64,000 bases of DNA from Cryptomeria japonica (lineage: Eukaryota; Streptophyta; Pinopsida; Cupressales; Cupressaceae): the NCBI RefSeq assembly GCF_030272615.1, contig NC_081406.1, forward strand, positions 242,847,218-242,911,217, read 5' to 3'. A program made the translations under genes and the position numbers. The notes below the pieces were generated by a model. It had not been told where the DNA came from. It was given only the letters and a program-made list of their open reading frames with translations, and made no database searches. Shown piece by piece: positions 22,115-32,820 of the stretch (positions within the stretch are counted from its first letter, which is position 1; each line of letters starts with the position of its first letter).

Positions 22115-24962
22115 ATGAAAGATAGGACAAAGGATGAATATGAAGAAAAATACAAGAAAAGGATGGATGCGTGCAAAACTATAGTGAACAAGGAATGGAT
22201 GATCGAACCTAGGGCTCATCATTCCAAGGCTCTCAAGACACTCATGTGCATAGATTTGAAAGAGGAATATAGCGATTTGGTATTCCTTCTTAACCGAGTG
22301 ATGGGAATGTCACAAGGTGCATTATATCATGGATGGATGTTCTATTTTATCCAAGATCGTTTGAAGGGAACATTGATCAATTGGTCAAAAATCATAAGTG
22401 ACAATCTGGATTTTCAGCTGAGGAATGTGGAGAGATCTAAATCATTTGCCATGACTTCCTATCTCATGTATATACTTGCACAATTTGTTACTTACAAAGG
22501 ATTGATATGCAGAGGTGAAGTCGGGAATGGACAAGGGCGGTACAGGAGTTATGAATGCTATCCACAGCTGAACATGTATCAAATTGAAGATGATAAGAAA
22601 GTGAATGATGTATTCACCATGTACTTCACACGGGTGTTGTAGGGCGGAATTCACAAGAGGTTGTCCAAGGAGGCAACAGAGCTGATTGAGCAATACGGAT
22701 CGTGGTATATCTAGTTTCCCAATTTCACGTACCTTAGGATTCATTGATTTCAATCCAAACCTTACAGGATTCCTAGGTATCCTACAGACAGAATGATCCT
22801 GTTGGAGGTGGTGAGACAGCTTCTGGAAAATGACTCCATCCAGAAGGAGAAACATAGAATGGGGATGACATTTCCTATTTCGGTAGGGAAGACATTGGAG
22901 TTTTGTTATTTTGCCATTGCAGCTAACACAGTGATTGCAAAACTTGCATTTTATCGCCTTGTGACATATAAGAGGAGAAAGATTTGATCCGCACAAGAAA
23001 GTTGGAAGGATTAGGGGAGATAAGTTTGTACAGAAGGTGGACATAGAAGATTATTGGGCCAACCTAATGGACAAGCAAGCATCGAAAAGATGCATGTGGT
23101 CCAGAATGTCCATTGATTTCATGAGGAAGTGTGAACTTTTCCTCATTCTTGATCAGATATTAGACAAGAAGGATATGCATCCACAATATGAGAATGAAAT
23201 GAAAAAGGCAATTCTATTGCCTAATTGGTTAGAACAAGAAGTGACAGATTTGAGTGTATTGATGAGAGAAGTCTTGAGTTTCTCCCGAGGATGGGTAGAC
23301 AATCAAATGAACAAGTTAGTTGACATGGGTGTTATCTTCACATATGAAAAGATGAAACAGAAGGAATCCTCTTCCGAAGATGATCAAAGAACTATTAGCG
23401 ACATAAGGATTCATGCGGATGAGGAAAGTCAAGCTCCCAAGCGAAGGAAGAACACATCAGGAGAAGTCAAGGCTGGAGGGAAGAAGATTGAGGAGGTTAA
23501 GAAGAAGAGCCAAAAGTTTATCACTCCTTCACCTCCCCTCAATGGCTCATCAATCAAAGAGATTGAGGTTCAGAAACAAAACAAGGAGATTGAACAATGT
23601 TTCAACAGAGTGATATTACCAGAGAGCGTTCAAGACTTATATGCCACCGCTACATCTGCTCCACCTAATGAAGATGATGATCAGTTGGGATTTCCTACTA
23701 CCCTTTTGGAGGTTAGTTTAGAGAAGAATGTATATGATTTGACCAAGGATAATCCTGATGATGTTATCTTGGCATTGAGGAAACTTGATCAAGAAATGTG
23801 ACTTGATGATGGTATGGAGATGGTTGCTATTCCCGATTGGCTAATGAGGAGTATGGAGAAAAGTAAGAAGATGGTAGAGGCGTAGCCAATTGACGACATT
23901 GATGACTACTTAGCTAGGAGCAACAAGGAAAAAGAACCAAAGCAGGCTAAGATTTTGTCACGTATAGCAAGAGATGAGATAGGAATGCGGATTGCACAGG
24001 TGGCTGTTCCTATTGGAGATGCGACGAAAGATGCTGCTACTCCCATGGATTTACAGATTACTTCAGTTGCCCTTGGTCAGACTACAAAAAAGCAGGAATT
24101 CCAAGAAGTTGGTGATACTCTCAAGGCAATCAATGCATGGTTGGATAGGGAGATAGAGAAGAAAGAGGAATATAAGGAAGAAAATATCAGACTTAGAGAG
24201 TAAATTGCAGGGATAAGGCGTGAGAATCCCACCCTTATTTCCCCTATTGCAGTTGATCGTGGACTACATACACATTATAAGGCAGCGAGAGATACACTCT
24301 CGGAATAGGAGAAATGGATTGAAGATACGAAGAGACAAGCGGATGATTTCCTTACTCACTTTGTCCAGGATTTTGACAGGACAACAACGCTCATATTCAA
24401 GATACAGTATCTAAAGGGAGTTCAGGAGGAATTTCGACCTATTCACGAGAGGACTATTCCACGCCTCAGAGTATTGAAGGGAATTGCTATGTCCACATTG
24501 ATCAAGGAGAATATTGTGCATAACGGAGATAGATACAATTTCCATGGCTAGTATTGTTCATTAGCCATGAAGAAATCTACTTATGAGCATGCACAAAAGA
24601 ATTCTGCAAAGATGGAAGCATCAATTCATGAGATCCAATTGAAGATCCTTGCCTCAATTGAGGAGTTATTGGGGGGTAGATATTAACGAAGCCAGTGGTT
24701 TACACTTAGCAGGATTGAGAGCCAAGATGAAGTTCATGTACTTCAATCAGTTGGACTCTTTGAAGAAGAGTCAGATAGATGACTTAGTTTCTTTGTCGAT
24801 TCATGTCCACAATTCGCAAAAGCTCATGCCAGATTGGGAGAACACCTTGGATGCTTTCTTGGTGCATTGGACGTGATTGATTTGCAACAAGATACCTTAC
24901 CTAGAATTTCCATGGAGGAATTAGATTCTGTGTTAGCTAAATTCTTGGATTATGTTGTGTGA
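22115..24962 (+). pseudogene. Unit C long ORF: retroelement-associated protein of unknown function
   Basis: One ancestral frame of about 940 codons, starting MKDRTKDEYEEKY. Stops occur at 22640, 22712, near 22737, 23799, 23883 and 24201; frameshifts occur near 22985 and after 24600; the last stop is at 24960-24962. The N-terminal part has an INWSKIISDNLDFQL..SFAMTSYLMYILA block that resembles YDWASLLANRMDEFM..FYMPHHAIGLFLDVV in the ORF3 family of X and U. A basic KRRK/KKIEEVKKK linker, charged probable coiled coils (near 24100-24400) and a C-terminal LPRISMEELDSVLAKF block follow. The last block is shared with W and V. There is no polymerase, protease or integrase motif. It may belong to the loosely defined plant-transposon-protein domain group, which I infer only from pattern. 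Confidence 0.7.
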
Positions 24963-25059
24963 GAAAGAGATGCAGGACGAAATCTTCTGGAAGATTACAT
25001 ATTTGATGACTAGGTGTCTTTCTATTGGGCCATATGTTGGTGGCTCCAATTTTTATGTG

Positions 25060-25156
25060 AACCCTAATTAGGGCAGCTCTAGGGTTGTGTTGGCATGATC
25101 TTGGCCCTTGAATTTGATTGAATCTTGGCCATCCATTTTGTTTGAGACTATATATG
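25060..25156 (+). promoter_or_regulatory. Telobox plus TATA module of unit C
   Basis: AACCCTAATTAGGG (right arm partly lost) at 25060-25073, then CTTGGCCCTTGAATTTGATT, then TATATATG at 25149. It is directly downstream of the ORF end, as in V and W. Confidence 0.6.
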
Positions 25157-25923
25157 TCCCATTGCCTCTCATTTGTAAGGGAGAGATTTTGAGAATTGTT
25201 GGTAGATGCTGCAGATTTGAATATAAATCATTGTTCGAATTGGTGGTGATTTTGTTTAAGTGTTGTCTTGCATTCAAGGTTCTCAATTCCTCCAAGTTAG
25301 ATTAGAATTTTCTTTCAACCGTTGTTAGATTGAATGAAATAATTTGTTGAATGTATTTGTGCTGAATCCATTTATCCATACCACTAGCCTCTTGTTGATT
25401 GTAAGTGTGCCTTGCGTGGTCAACTAGAAGTTTATGCAAGCTTAACTTCAATTATTATACATCCATTGTTATGCATTAACTTGAATGGTATCAATGTTTG
25501 ATGGTAATAATTTGAAAATCAATGAAATACACCTTAGATGATTGCACTAAGCTTGTGTCATGTTGTTCAACTTGATGGTGAGACCTTGCCTAGTTTGATT
25601 TCACTGAATTTGTTCCTCACTTCTTGCATTCTAGGTTTTAGAATAGAATTCTTAAACCCTATTCCTTTTGCCTTTTTTAGAAAGTCTTGTTAGAATTGTT
25701 TCAAGAGCTTCATTGTTAAATCATAAGTTATCAGCACACCTATTCCATATTCATGATAAGCAAAGTTGATATGAACAATTGTGTAAGTCCCCAAGTGAAA
25801 ACAACAATTCAAATCAACCATTGAGTTACCCACTCGTCAAGACTTGACAGTAGAAACCTTGGAATCATTTTAGTTGATCTTACCCTTAGCATCCAAGGTG
25901 ATTTTGTTCAAGAGAGGGTAAAG

Positions 25924-26592
25924 AGGCTATGGAGGTAGAGTATCAATCTCTAATGAAAACATCACCTGGGAGCTTGTTGATCTACCACCAGATAAGGAAG
26001 CAATTGGTTGTAAATGGGTATTCAAGACTAAGAATAAAGCAGATGATAGTAAAGACAAACATAAGGCTAGACTTGTAGCCAAGAGTTATGCCCAGAAAGA
26101 AGGTATAGACTATGAGGAAACCTTTGCTCCCACAATAAAAATTAAAACAATTGGATGATTTTTGCTTTAGCTGCTCAAATTGGATGGAAATTGTACCAAA
26201 TGGATGTAAAATGTGCCTTTCTTAACGGAGACCTTAAAGAAGAGGTCTATATGACCCAACCAAAGGGATATGTTGCACCTAAAAAAAGAAGAAAAAGTGT
26301 GCAAACTAATCAAATCCCTATATGGTCTCAAATAGGCTCCTAGAGCTTGGTATATCAAAATTGATGAACATCTATTATAACATGGTTTCACTAGGCATCC
26401 ATATGATCCAAACGTCTACCTCAAGGATCGAGGGGGGGATATTGTGATCATTAATGTATATGTTGATGATTTAGTTATCATAGGCAACTCAGAAGAAATC
26501 GTTGAGGCAACCAAAAATGATCTCAAAAAGGCTTTTGATATGATAGATCTTAGGTTACTTCACTATTGTCGAGGCTTAGAGGTATGGCAAAC
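25924..26592 (+). pseudogene. Copia reverse transcriptase, N-terminal and palm part
   Basis: It resumes after unit C with EAMEVEYQSLM, then a DKEAIGCKWVFKTK block, [44 protein letters not shown] and the catalytic YVDD motif near 26459-26470. Frames shift near 25960 and 26290, and stops occur near 26156 and 26340. It ends at CAAAC, the target duplication of solo LTR D. Confidence 0.88.
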
Positions 26593-28335
26593 TGAAATAT
26601 TCCGAGCCAAATTTTTTTGGTTTTTCAATTTACAAACTCAAATAAATGCACCCGTTAAGGTTAGAGGTTAAACCAAAACGTGCTGAAGCAACTCTAACCA
26701 GAATGTACACCAGGATCCCGATGTGGGCAAGGTGTGAGCATTGGTCAGACGATCTAAAACAAAATGCTTATGCAGGAACTCTAACCAAGAATGGCATCGG
26801 TGATGGCGAGCATATGGTCAGAGGATCTTCTACCTAAATGCTGAAAGGGAACTCGACACCAAGTATGTGCTACCCAATCCAGTGTGGAGTGAGGGGCGAC
26901 CATATGGCGGAGTAATTACAAATAACAATGCTTGAATGAAATAACTGAATTGCTGAAAGGGACTCAACACCCAGAATGTGCTTTCTAACCCGAATTGGGA
27001 AAGTAGCTACCATAGGGCGGAGATGTAACTAATACAATAATTACTGAAAGAAGAATGAGTATTACAATTGGATAAAGCAAGATTATAATTTGCTGTCAGT
27101 ATTACTGCCAGCTTACACTATGAAAGATGGGATCTTGCAAACAATACAAATCAGCATATAAATAGAGATGTACAATATTAGTGAGTTTCTTTGCTGAGAA
27201 GTAAGATTAACGGAAATGGCATTAAACAGATCCAACCTTTTCTCCAGACTTGGACAAATCTTCAATGAAGCATCCACATCGCTTTAAAAGAACTCTCATC
27301 ACCATCCAATAAAGAAAGTGCAGATTTCTCCAAACTGATGTAACAGACCTGCACCTTTCAACAAATAACCAGCAACATAGGATTCCTTGAAATGCTCGGA
27401 ACTCACTCTTTTCTCATTCAAACTGCTTGATATCAATTGCAAATCACTAATAGAAGGGAGGGGCTAAAACTAAGAGCATAAGACAAACTTAAAATGCAGA
27501 TTACCTGAAATGCACGAATTCCAAGACACCATAAATGGTACGGCCCAGCACAGGGGCGATTTTGCTTTTTAAAATTCAGATCCTCTTCAAAAAAATCTAC
27601 AAATTTGCACACAGGGGCGCCTAGCCAAGATGGAAGGAAATAAACAATACCCACAATGATTTTTTTTTGTCTTTTTGGATTTATGAATAAAACATCAAAT
27701 CTGCTGAAGCTAAAATGCCAAAAACCAGAAACCTCTAATATGCAAAAACTGAACCTAAATAGACAAATGCAGATTACAATGCACAAATTTCAATGAACTC
27801 ACAAACTAGACTAAAATCACCACTAGTTGTTGTCTTACAAACAAGAAGCGATGCCCGAGCTAGGAGGCCTTCATTCCTCGAAGCAAACCCAGAGCCAAAC
27901 CGGCAACATAACAGTACTGTAGACCAAAGATGTGAAATGATGCTCAAAGTCTTCCTTTTATAACTTCCTGTTGGCTTCACGAACCCTAAAATCCACTTCA
28001 ATATCCAAACCCTAATCCTTTCTCCAAGATGGCATCCTTTTCCTTTCAAGCTTAATATTGATATTTTAATTAAATTCAATACCTTGATAAATGCGCCCAC
28101 ATTAAGCTTGCTTTGACTTTGGAAATTAATAAAATAATCTTTAATGAAGGCACCACCCTCAAAAAGCCCACTTTTCAAAACAACATAAAGTCAATAGACT
28201 AGGCCAAGGGGTCAACGTTCGAATATAATATTAAAACGTGACCTTTTAATTAAATATATCAACTTAACTCTTCAATCATGCCCTGAAGCCAATAATGACC
28301 AAGTCAAAGATCAGGTCTGAGAAGGGGACATTACA
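26593..28335 (-). mobile_element. Unit D: solo LTR of a Y-related chromovirus
   Basis: On the minus strand it starts TGTAATGTCCCCTTC at 28335 and ends GGAATATTTCA at 26593, the same termini as the LTRs of Y. Target duplications CAAAC flank it at 26588-26592 and 28336-28340. At 1743 bp it is shorter than the Y LTR (2107 bp). Internal sequence is absent, so LTR-LTR recombination removed it. ORFs inside are not genes. Confidence 0.88.
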
Positions 28336-28340
28336 CAAAC

Positions 28341-28696
28341 AAATCACTATATCTTTGTGTCATAGAGAAAATATGCCAAGACAATGCTTGAGAAATTCAA
28401 AATGATGGATTCCAAATCCATGTCTACACCCATGGAATCAAGTTTGTCATCATCTACATCTGATAAATCTGCTCAAGTGAATGCAACTCTCTATCGTTAG
28501 ATGATTGGAGGTTTGATTTATTTGACTTATACTAGACCAGACATTAATTTTGTTGTAAATTATCTATCAAGATTCATGCAAGAACCAAAAGTGTCCCATT
28601 GGAATGCAGCAAAAAGGGTCTTAAGGTATATACATGGTACGATGGATCATGGTTTGGAATATAAAAAAGACTGATCAGTTCTTCTTGACAAGGTAC
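28341..28696 (+). pseudogene. Copia reverse transcriptase C-terminal part
   Basis: It resumes exactly after the second CAAAC copy. Blocks seen include HYIFVS, RKYAKTMLEKFKM, a STPMESS block, YRQMIGGLIYLT (Gln now a TAG stop), TRPDINFVVNYLSRFM and HWNAAKRVLRYIHGT. The first part of RNase H is expected next but is cut by unit E at 28697. Confidence 0.88.
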
Positions 28697-28949
28697 TGTT
28701 GTGTGTAGCCCTACACACCCCATCCTTGACAGGGGACCCCCTTTTTTTGCAATCTTCCCATGTGAAGGAGAGAGACGACTCTGTGGGATTGAGCCAAACA
28801 TTTTCATGGCCTTCTAAAAGCCCGAAGAAATGCTGAATCAAACGCAAATGCTAGCAATCATAGCCTCCCAAGCCAAGTGATATTGGTGAATCATGGCAAG
28901 TAGGGTTTGAATTTTCTTTTTACAAAATCACCTCTCTCTTGGTCGATCA

Positions 28950-30110
28950 AAGGCCGATAAAAATGTCGAGGGTCGAGCATATAACGGAATAGCAAAGAAA
29001 GTTCAGGCTTTTGTAATGTGTAATGAACCTAGTTTACACTGTCGGCCTGCTAAACCCAAAAGAATCCCGTCAAAAGTGTCGGAAACAAAAACCCCCAAAA
29101 TTCTAACTAAGAAAACCAAAAGAAATGAGAATAAGTTTGGTCGTGTTCATCCTTTAGATTTTGCCCTTAATAACCCCGTCAAAATCCCGAAGGAAAACAC
29201 TTAGAGTGGGGTGATATTCAAAGGTCTTCAAAATTGCTTTATCATCCCCTTTACAAATACCAAAGTAAACCCCGCCTTATGCTCGCCAATCGCTTAGAGA
29301 TGAAATCGCGAAGGTAGGAGGAGGAAAATAAAAAAAGTTCGAAATCATTTCTTCTACCTTTGATAATGCCAATAAATTCCCCTAAAAAAAATGCCGGCAA
29401 AATATCAATGATTTAAGTGTTTATGCTTTAAGGTCGATAAAATGAAACAAAACTTTGGACGATATTTTGGTTGTAAGGGCCGATAAAATGTCGAGATGAC
29501 TAAATCGCAAGTGCTAAAGAGATAACAATGAAGGGGGGTCAATTAAAATAAAGTTTGAAATGTGTTAAGGCAAATCGCCTCCCCTTGCCTTCATTTGCCG
29601 AAAAATCCCCTATAAAATACCGAAATCTCCAAAGTAGCGACCAAGATAGATTTTTAGGGGGTTCAAATAAAATAAATTTGAATGCTTTAAAACATAAACC
29701 TTCTTTTGGTACATTGCTCCTTAAAATGCCTAACTTTTCCCTTAAAATGGTGCAATATTATATTCGATAAATTGAAGACAAAAGGAAAATTGAAGATTTT
29801 AGACGCCAAGCATCAAGTGTTTGTATTTGCACATTGGCCTAAAATCACCGAACTTTTTCCATTAGTTGGCAAAACAATAGGTTCGTAAACATCATAAAGG
29901 GAACTTTTCGGCACTTTTTCTCTCAATTGCCGAAGTTTTCCCTAAAAAGAAAACTTTAAGTGAAATCGTAAAGGGAACTTTTTGGCACTTTTGTTACAAA
30001 TCGCTAACTTTTCCCTTTAAAGTGGCACAATCTTAAGTCAAAAATGAAGTGAAGTAAAGGAGGTTCGAATTGTTTTAAAAGTAAACATATTTCATTTTCC
30101 CCTCTTATTC
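28950..30110. repeat. Short-motif repeat region of unit E
   Basis: Motifs such as CCCGTCAAAA, CGATAAAATGTCGAG, TTTTCCCTTAAA and TCGTAAAGGGAACTTTT recur irregularly. This is E's version of the U3 repeat block seen in B and C. Small ORFs here have no domain. Confidence 0.55.
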
Positions 30111-30806
30111 GTCGAAGCGAAGCCCAATGTTACCTTAACAACATTTAATATTTGTTAAAATTACTTAAATTTTTCAAGGTGATTGATTCAAATTGAACTT
30201 GCTTTTGTAGATCAACGCCACAGGAAAGAGACAAGGGAAAATTAAAACGTAGATTGAGGACGTGATTGCAATTGAAGCCGGGAAGTGAAGATGTAACGCG
30301 CAGGATCAACATGATGACCACAGAGCGGTGCCCATGAAGAACATGGTGCAAGGCCGAACGCAAAACAAAACCAATGACGAGGATTAATTCAACCAACAAA
30401 GAACCTCCACTAGTTGCAATGCAAAAGGACCAAAGTGATGTCATTCCAAATTTCTAGAAGGCATCAACAAGACACTCAGAATGCCACCCAGAATATGCAG
30501 ATTCAGAAATTGCACAAGAAGATTTTCCAGAAAAATCAGCTTGTAAAAACTGAATTGCCTTATTGTAAAATAACTATCTGTGGGTCCCCATTAATGCATT
30601 CAAAACAAGGGGATACACAAGTCAGTTATTTCTCAACTACAGGATTTGCCAAAATTGATGTCAAATAGTTGTCAGTGGCTGGGAAAGTGGTTGAAAGTGG
30701 AAGCCAGGAGTTACTACGCATGGGCTAAAGCTGCCAAGCTTCTAGAAGGCAGGTAGCAGCCATTGGATGCAGTCAATCCTGGCCTTTGATTCAAAATTGT
30801 AAAATC

Positions 30807-30814
30807 TATAAAAG
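30807..30814 (+). promoter_or_regulatory. TATA box of unit E
   Basis: TATAAAAG is followed by a GCCTCTCTTTTGTGAAGGG leader that resembles the CTCTCATTTGTAAGG leader of unit C. The telobox palindrome is not present here. Confidence 0.45.
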
Positions 30815-31118
30815 GCCAGTGCCTCTCTTTTGTGAAGGGTGAGAAAGGTTAAACTCTTAGAAGTTAGATCATTAGGAGTTAGAAGTAGCTGTAATTAGGA
30901 GTAAAAATAGAATAGGATTGCTGAGTAGAAATTGTTGTAATGGTAGTTGAAGTCAATATATGAACATTGAATTGATCCACAAAACTAAAAGCTTCTCAAA
31001 CACAAGGAAAAAAATCTCACACAAAACTGAAAACAATAACCAAAAACCCAAGCCTCAAGCAAAAGTGAAAGAAGACAAGGAGGACGAGAACGTCCTCGAC
31101 TGATTTTAATTGTCAACA

Positions 31119-32820
31119 TCTATAAATAGTATACTGTAAAAACGTTTCCTAGTTTTTTGCCTTGTTTATGGTTGAGCATGGTTCCCATTTTGATATCTCA
31201 GCATCTATTTTATGTATTTATCTAGTAGAAACCTGGTTGAGCATGTTCAGGGCTAAGATGCTGAACTTTGATATCTTTTGCTATATTCTAAACGTTGTAA
31301 TTATATGTGTATGTGTGTGTGCATGCTGCATGCGTTTTGCCAAAAAGAAAAAACCAAAATCCGGAAACCATTCCCTACTGAGCACATTGTCAAGTCTTGA
31401 ATGAGACTACATTAAAAACGAAGAGGATTTTCAATGTAGATCCCACTTAGAAACTAACCCAAATTTTTACTCCCTTCACAACATTATACAACTTAATGTT
31501 GAATTTGGTTGCAGATTTGTACAAAGGCATTCAAAACTTATAATCAAGTGCAATGAACACAAACTGAAATGATATAAATTTCTGAGATAAATTTAGAATA
31601 TGGCAATGACTTGTAAGCATTCAATACTCAGAAATATATTAGAAGAAAATACTTATTATTTCTGACTGTAATTGAAGCTCAATAGCAACAAAGTCACATA
31701 TATTATAAGTCTCCTATCTTTTTCAGACTTACATGAAGCATCCCTCAATAAATGGACAACAAAATCATATACTCAAAAAGAATGCAGCAGTAAATTTCTA
31801 CAAATTTTATTTCTGAAAGAAACTCCATAAAACTGCCAATTTCTGATCGTTGAACTTTAGATGCAGAGTCTGTTTGACTCCACCAATTATCAGCTAGGGA
31901 GGAATCTTTCACCCCGATGCTGATCTTCTCAACAGGGTTTGTGTCCTCAAGAGGTCAAGATGGAACAAGTTCCAAACTCCAGAACTACAAGGGTTTCAAT
32001 TAAGAAAATGAATAAACTCAACAAACCCAAATGAGCCTTCACATGCTCTTTTATAACCTTCTGGGAAACTCTTCTACTTTCAGCTTCCCTCTCTCTTCAT
32101 ATTACCCTTCCTTTTTAATTTCTCACTTCAGCTTGGGAAATAAGAAACTGGCCTACTTATAATTTCTCATTGGCATAAAGTGGTCACTTAACTTAGGAAT
32201 TAAAGACCCTATTAAATAATTAAAACTTAATTTTAGTTATTTAATTATATTTCTATGCTAGATAAAAAGGAGACATTACATAAATCTTCAAATCTTAAAA
32301 ACTCCAAAAAAGTTTTTGTCCTCAAGAAGAGAAAATGAAAAACGTGCATTCATTCTTTAAAAATGAAATAACTTCAAAAGTACGTAGCCTCTTTCTTGAA
32401 AACACTCCTTATTTATAACCTTATTTTGAAAAAATAAAATAACATTTATTTATTTTTGGCAATATTCCTCAATTATTAAATTGTCATTTAAGTGCAATTT
32501 TTGTACTAAGAGCTTAGTGAAACTTAAATTAATCACTTATAACACTTTTAAAAATAATGAAATATAAGTTGTCTTTTAGTTTTTACTTTTGCAGCTCAAA
32601 TATTTAATTTTTTAATTAACTTTTCCTTTTACCATCCCATTAACCTACAAGAAAAATACAGAAATTAGGGTAAGTGTCAATTGTGAATTTATGCTCAACA
32701 AGGGGGCATGACAATCCTCTTTCCTCAAAATTGCATATTCTCAAGCAATTAAAAATTGGGATGCTCCAAAATTTACCCTCTCCAAATGGCATCCTCATTT
32801 AGAAGATTTTTCCATTAAAC
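31119..32820. other. Flank between unit E and element Y, with a possible minus-strand LTR fragment
   Basis: From about 31850 to 32281 the minus strand starts TGTAATGTCTCC (at 32281) and has a GGTTATAAAAGAGC TATA-like stretch, reminiscent of the Y/D LTR start, so it may be an older solo LTR. The rest is AT-rich. The copia sequence does not resume here. No gene is supported. Confidence 0.35.

Larger units (their letters stand above)
16123..25923 (+). mobile_element. Unit C: 9.8-kb relative of unit B that carries a long ORF
   Basis: The left end (TTTTGTGACC then TTTTCACACATCGCCCCATTGC) matches unit B's start. The right end (TTGTTCAAGAGAGGGTAAAG) matches the ~15750 region of B but stops about 60 bp short of the terminal CAACA and runs straight into copia RT. 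Order: start block, GCGATTTTCCCC array, repeats, first TATA (21303), AGTCTTTGAGCT array, ORF 22115-24962, telobox palindrome (25060), second TATA (25149), tail. No second copy of the left terminus is present, so as in B the whole unit looks like one LTR or LTR-like body. Target duplication is lost because the right end is truncated. Confidence 0.72.
10027..28696 (+). mobile_element. Degenerate Ty1/copia retrotransposon split into four segments by nested elements
   Basis: Copia-order domains appear in segments 10027-11222 (LTR remnant, gag, protease), 15820-16122 (pre-integrase), 25924-26592 (reverse transcriptase) and 28341-28696 (RT end). The gaps are filled by units B, C and D, and the last segment is ended by unit E. 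Across B and D the copia frame resumes exactly after the target duplication (GGTTG, CAAAC), which proves insertion. Across C most of the integrase is missing. No 3' LTR or RNase H end was found after 28696. Confidence 0.88.
28697..31118 (+). mobile_element. Unit E: third B/C-type unit, right end uncertain
   Basis: It begins TGTTGTGTGTAGCCCTACACACCCC followed by GGGGACCCCC, the same start plan as B and C, and cuts copia at GGTAC. Inside are many short repeats of GATAAAATG(T/C)CGA and AAGGGAACTTTT..GGCACTTTT (28950-30060), then a relic region, TATAAAAG at 30807 and a short leader. A TCAACA end at 31118 is possible, but the second GGTAC was not found and copia does not resume. The 3' boundary is therefore a guess. 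Confidence 0.5.

Noticed and set aside
22442-23044. 200-codon minus-strand ORF
   Set aside because: Antisense shadow of the unit C ORF, which has homologues on the plus strand.
28697-31118. Clean target-site duplication for unit E
   Set aside because: GGTAC at the left end has no partner near the proposed right end, and copia does not resume, so the boundary stays open.
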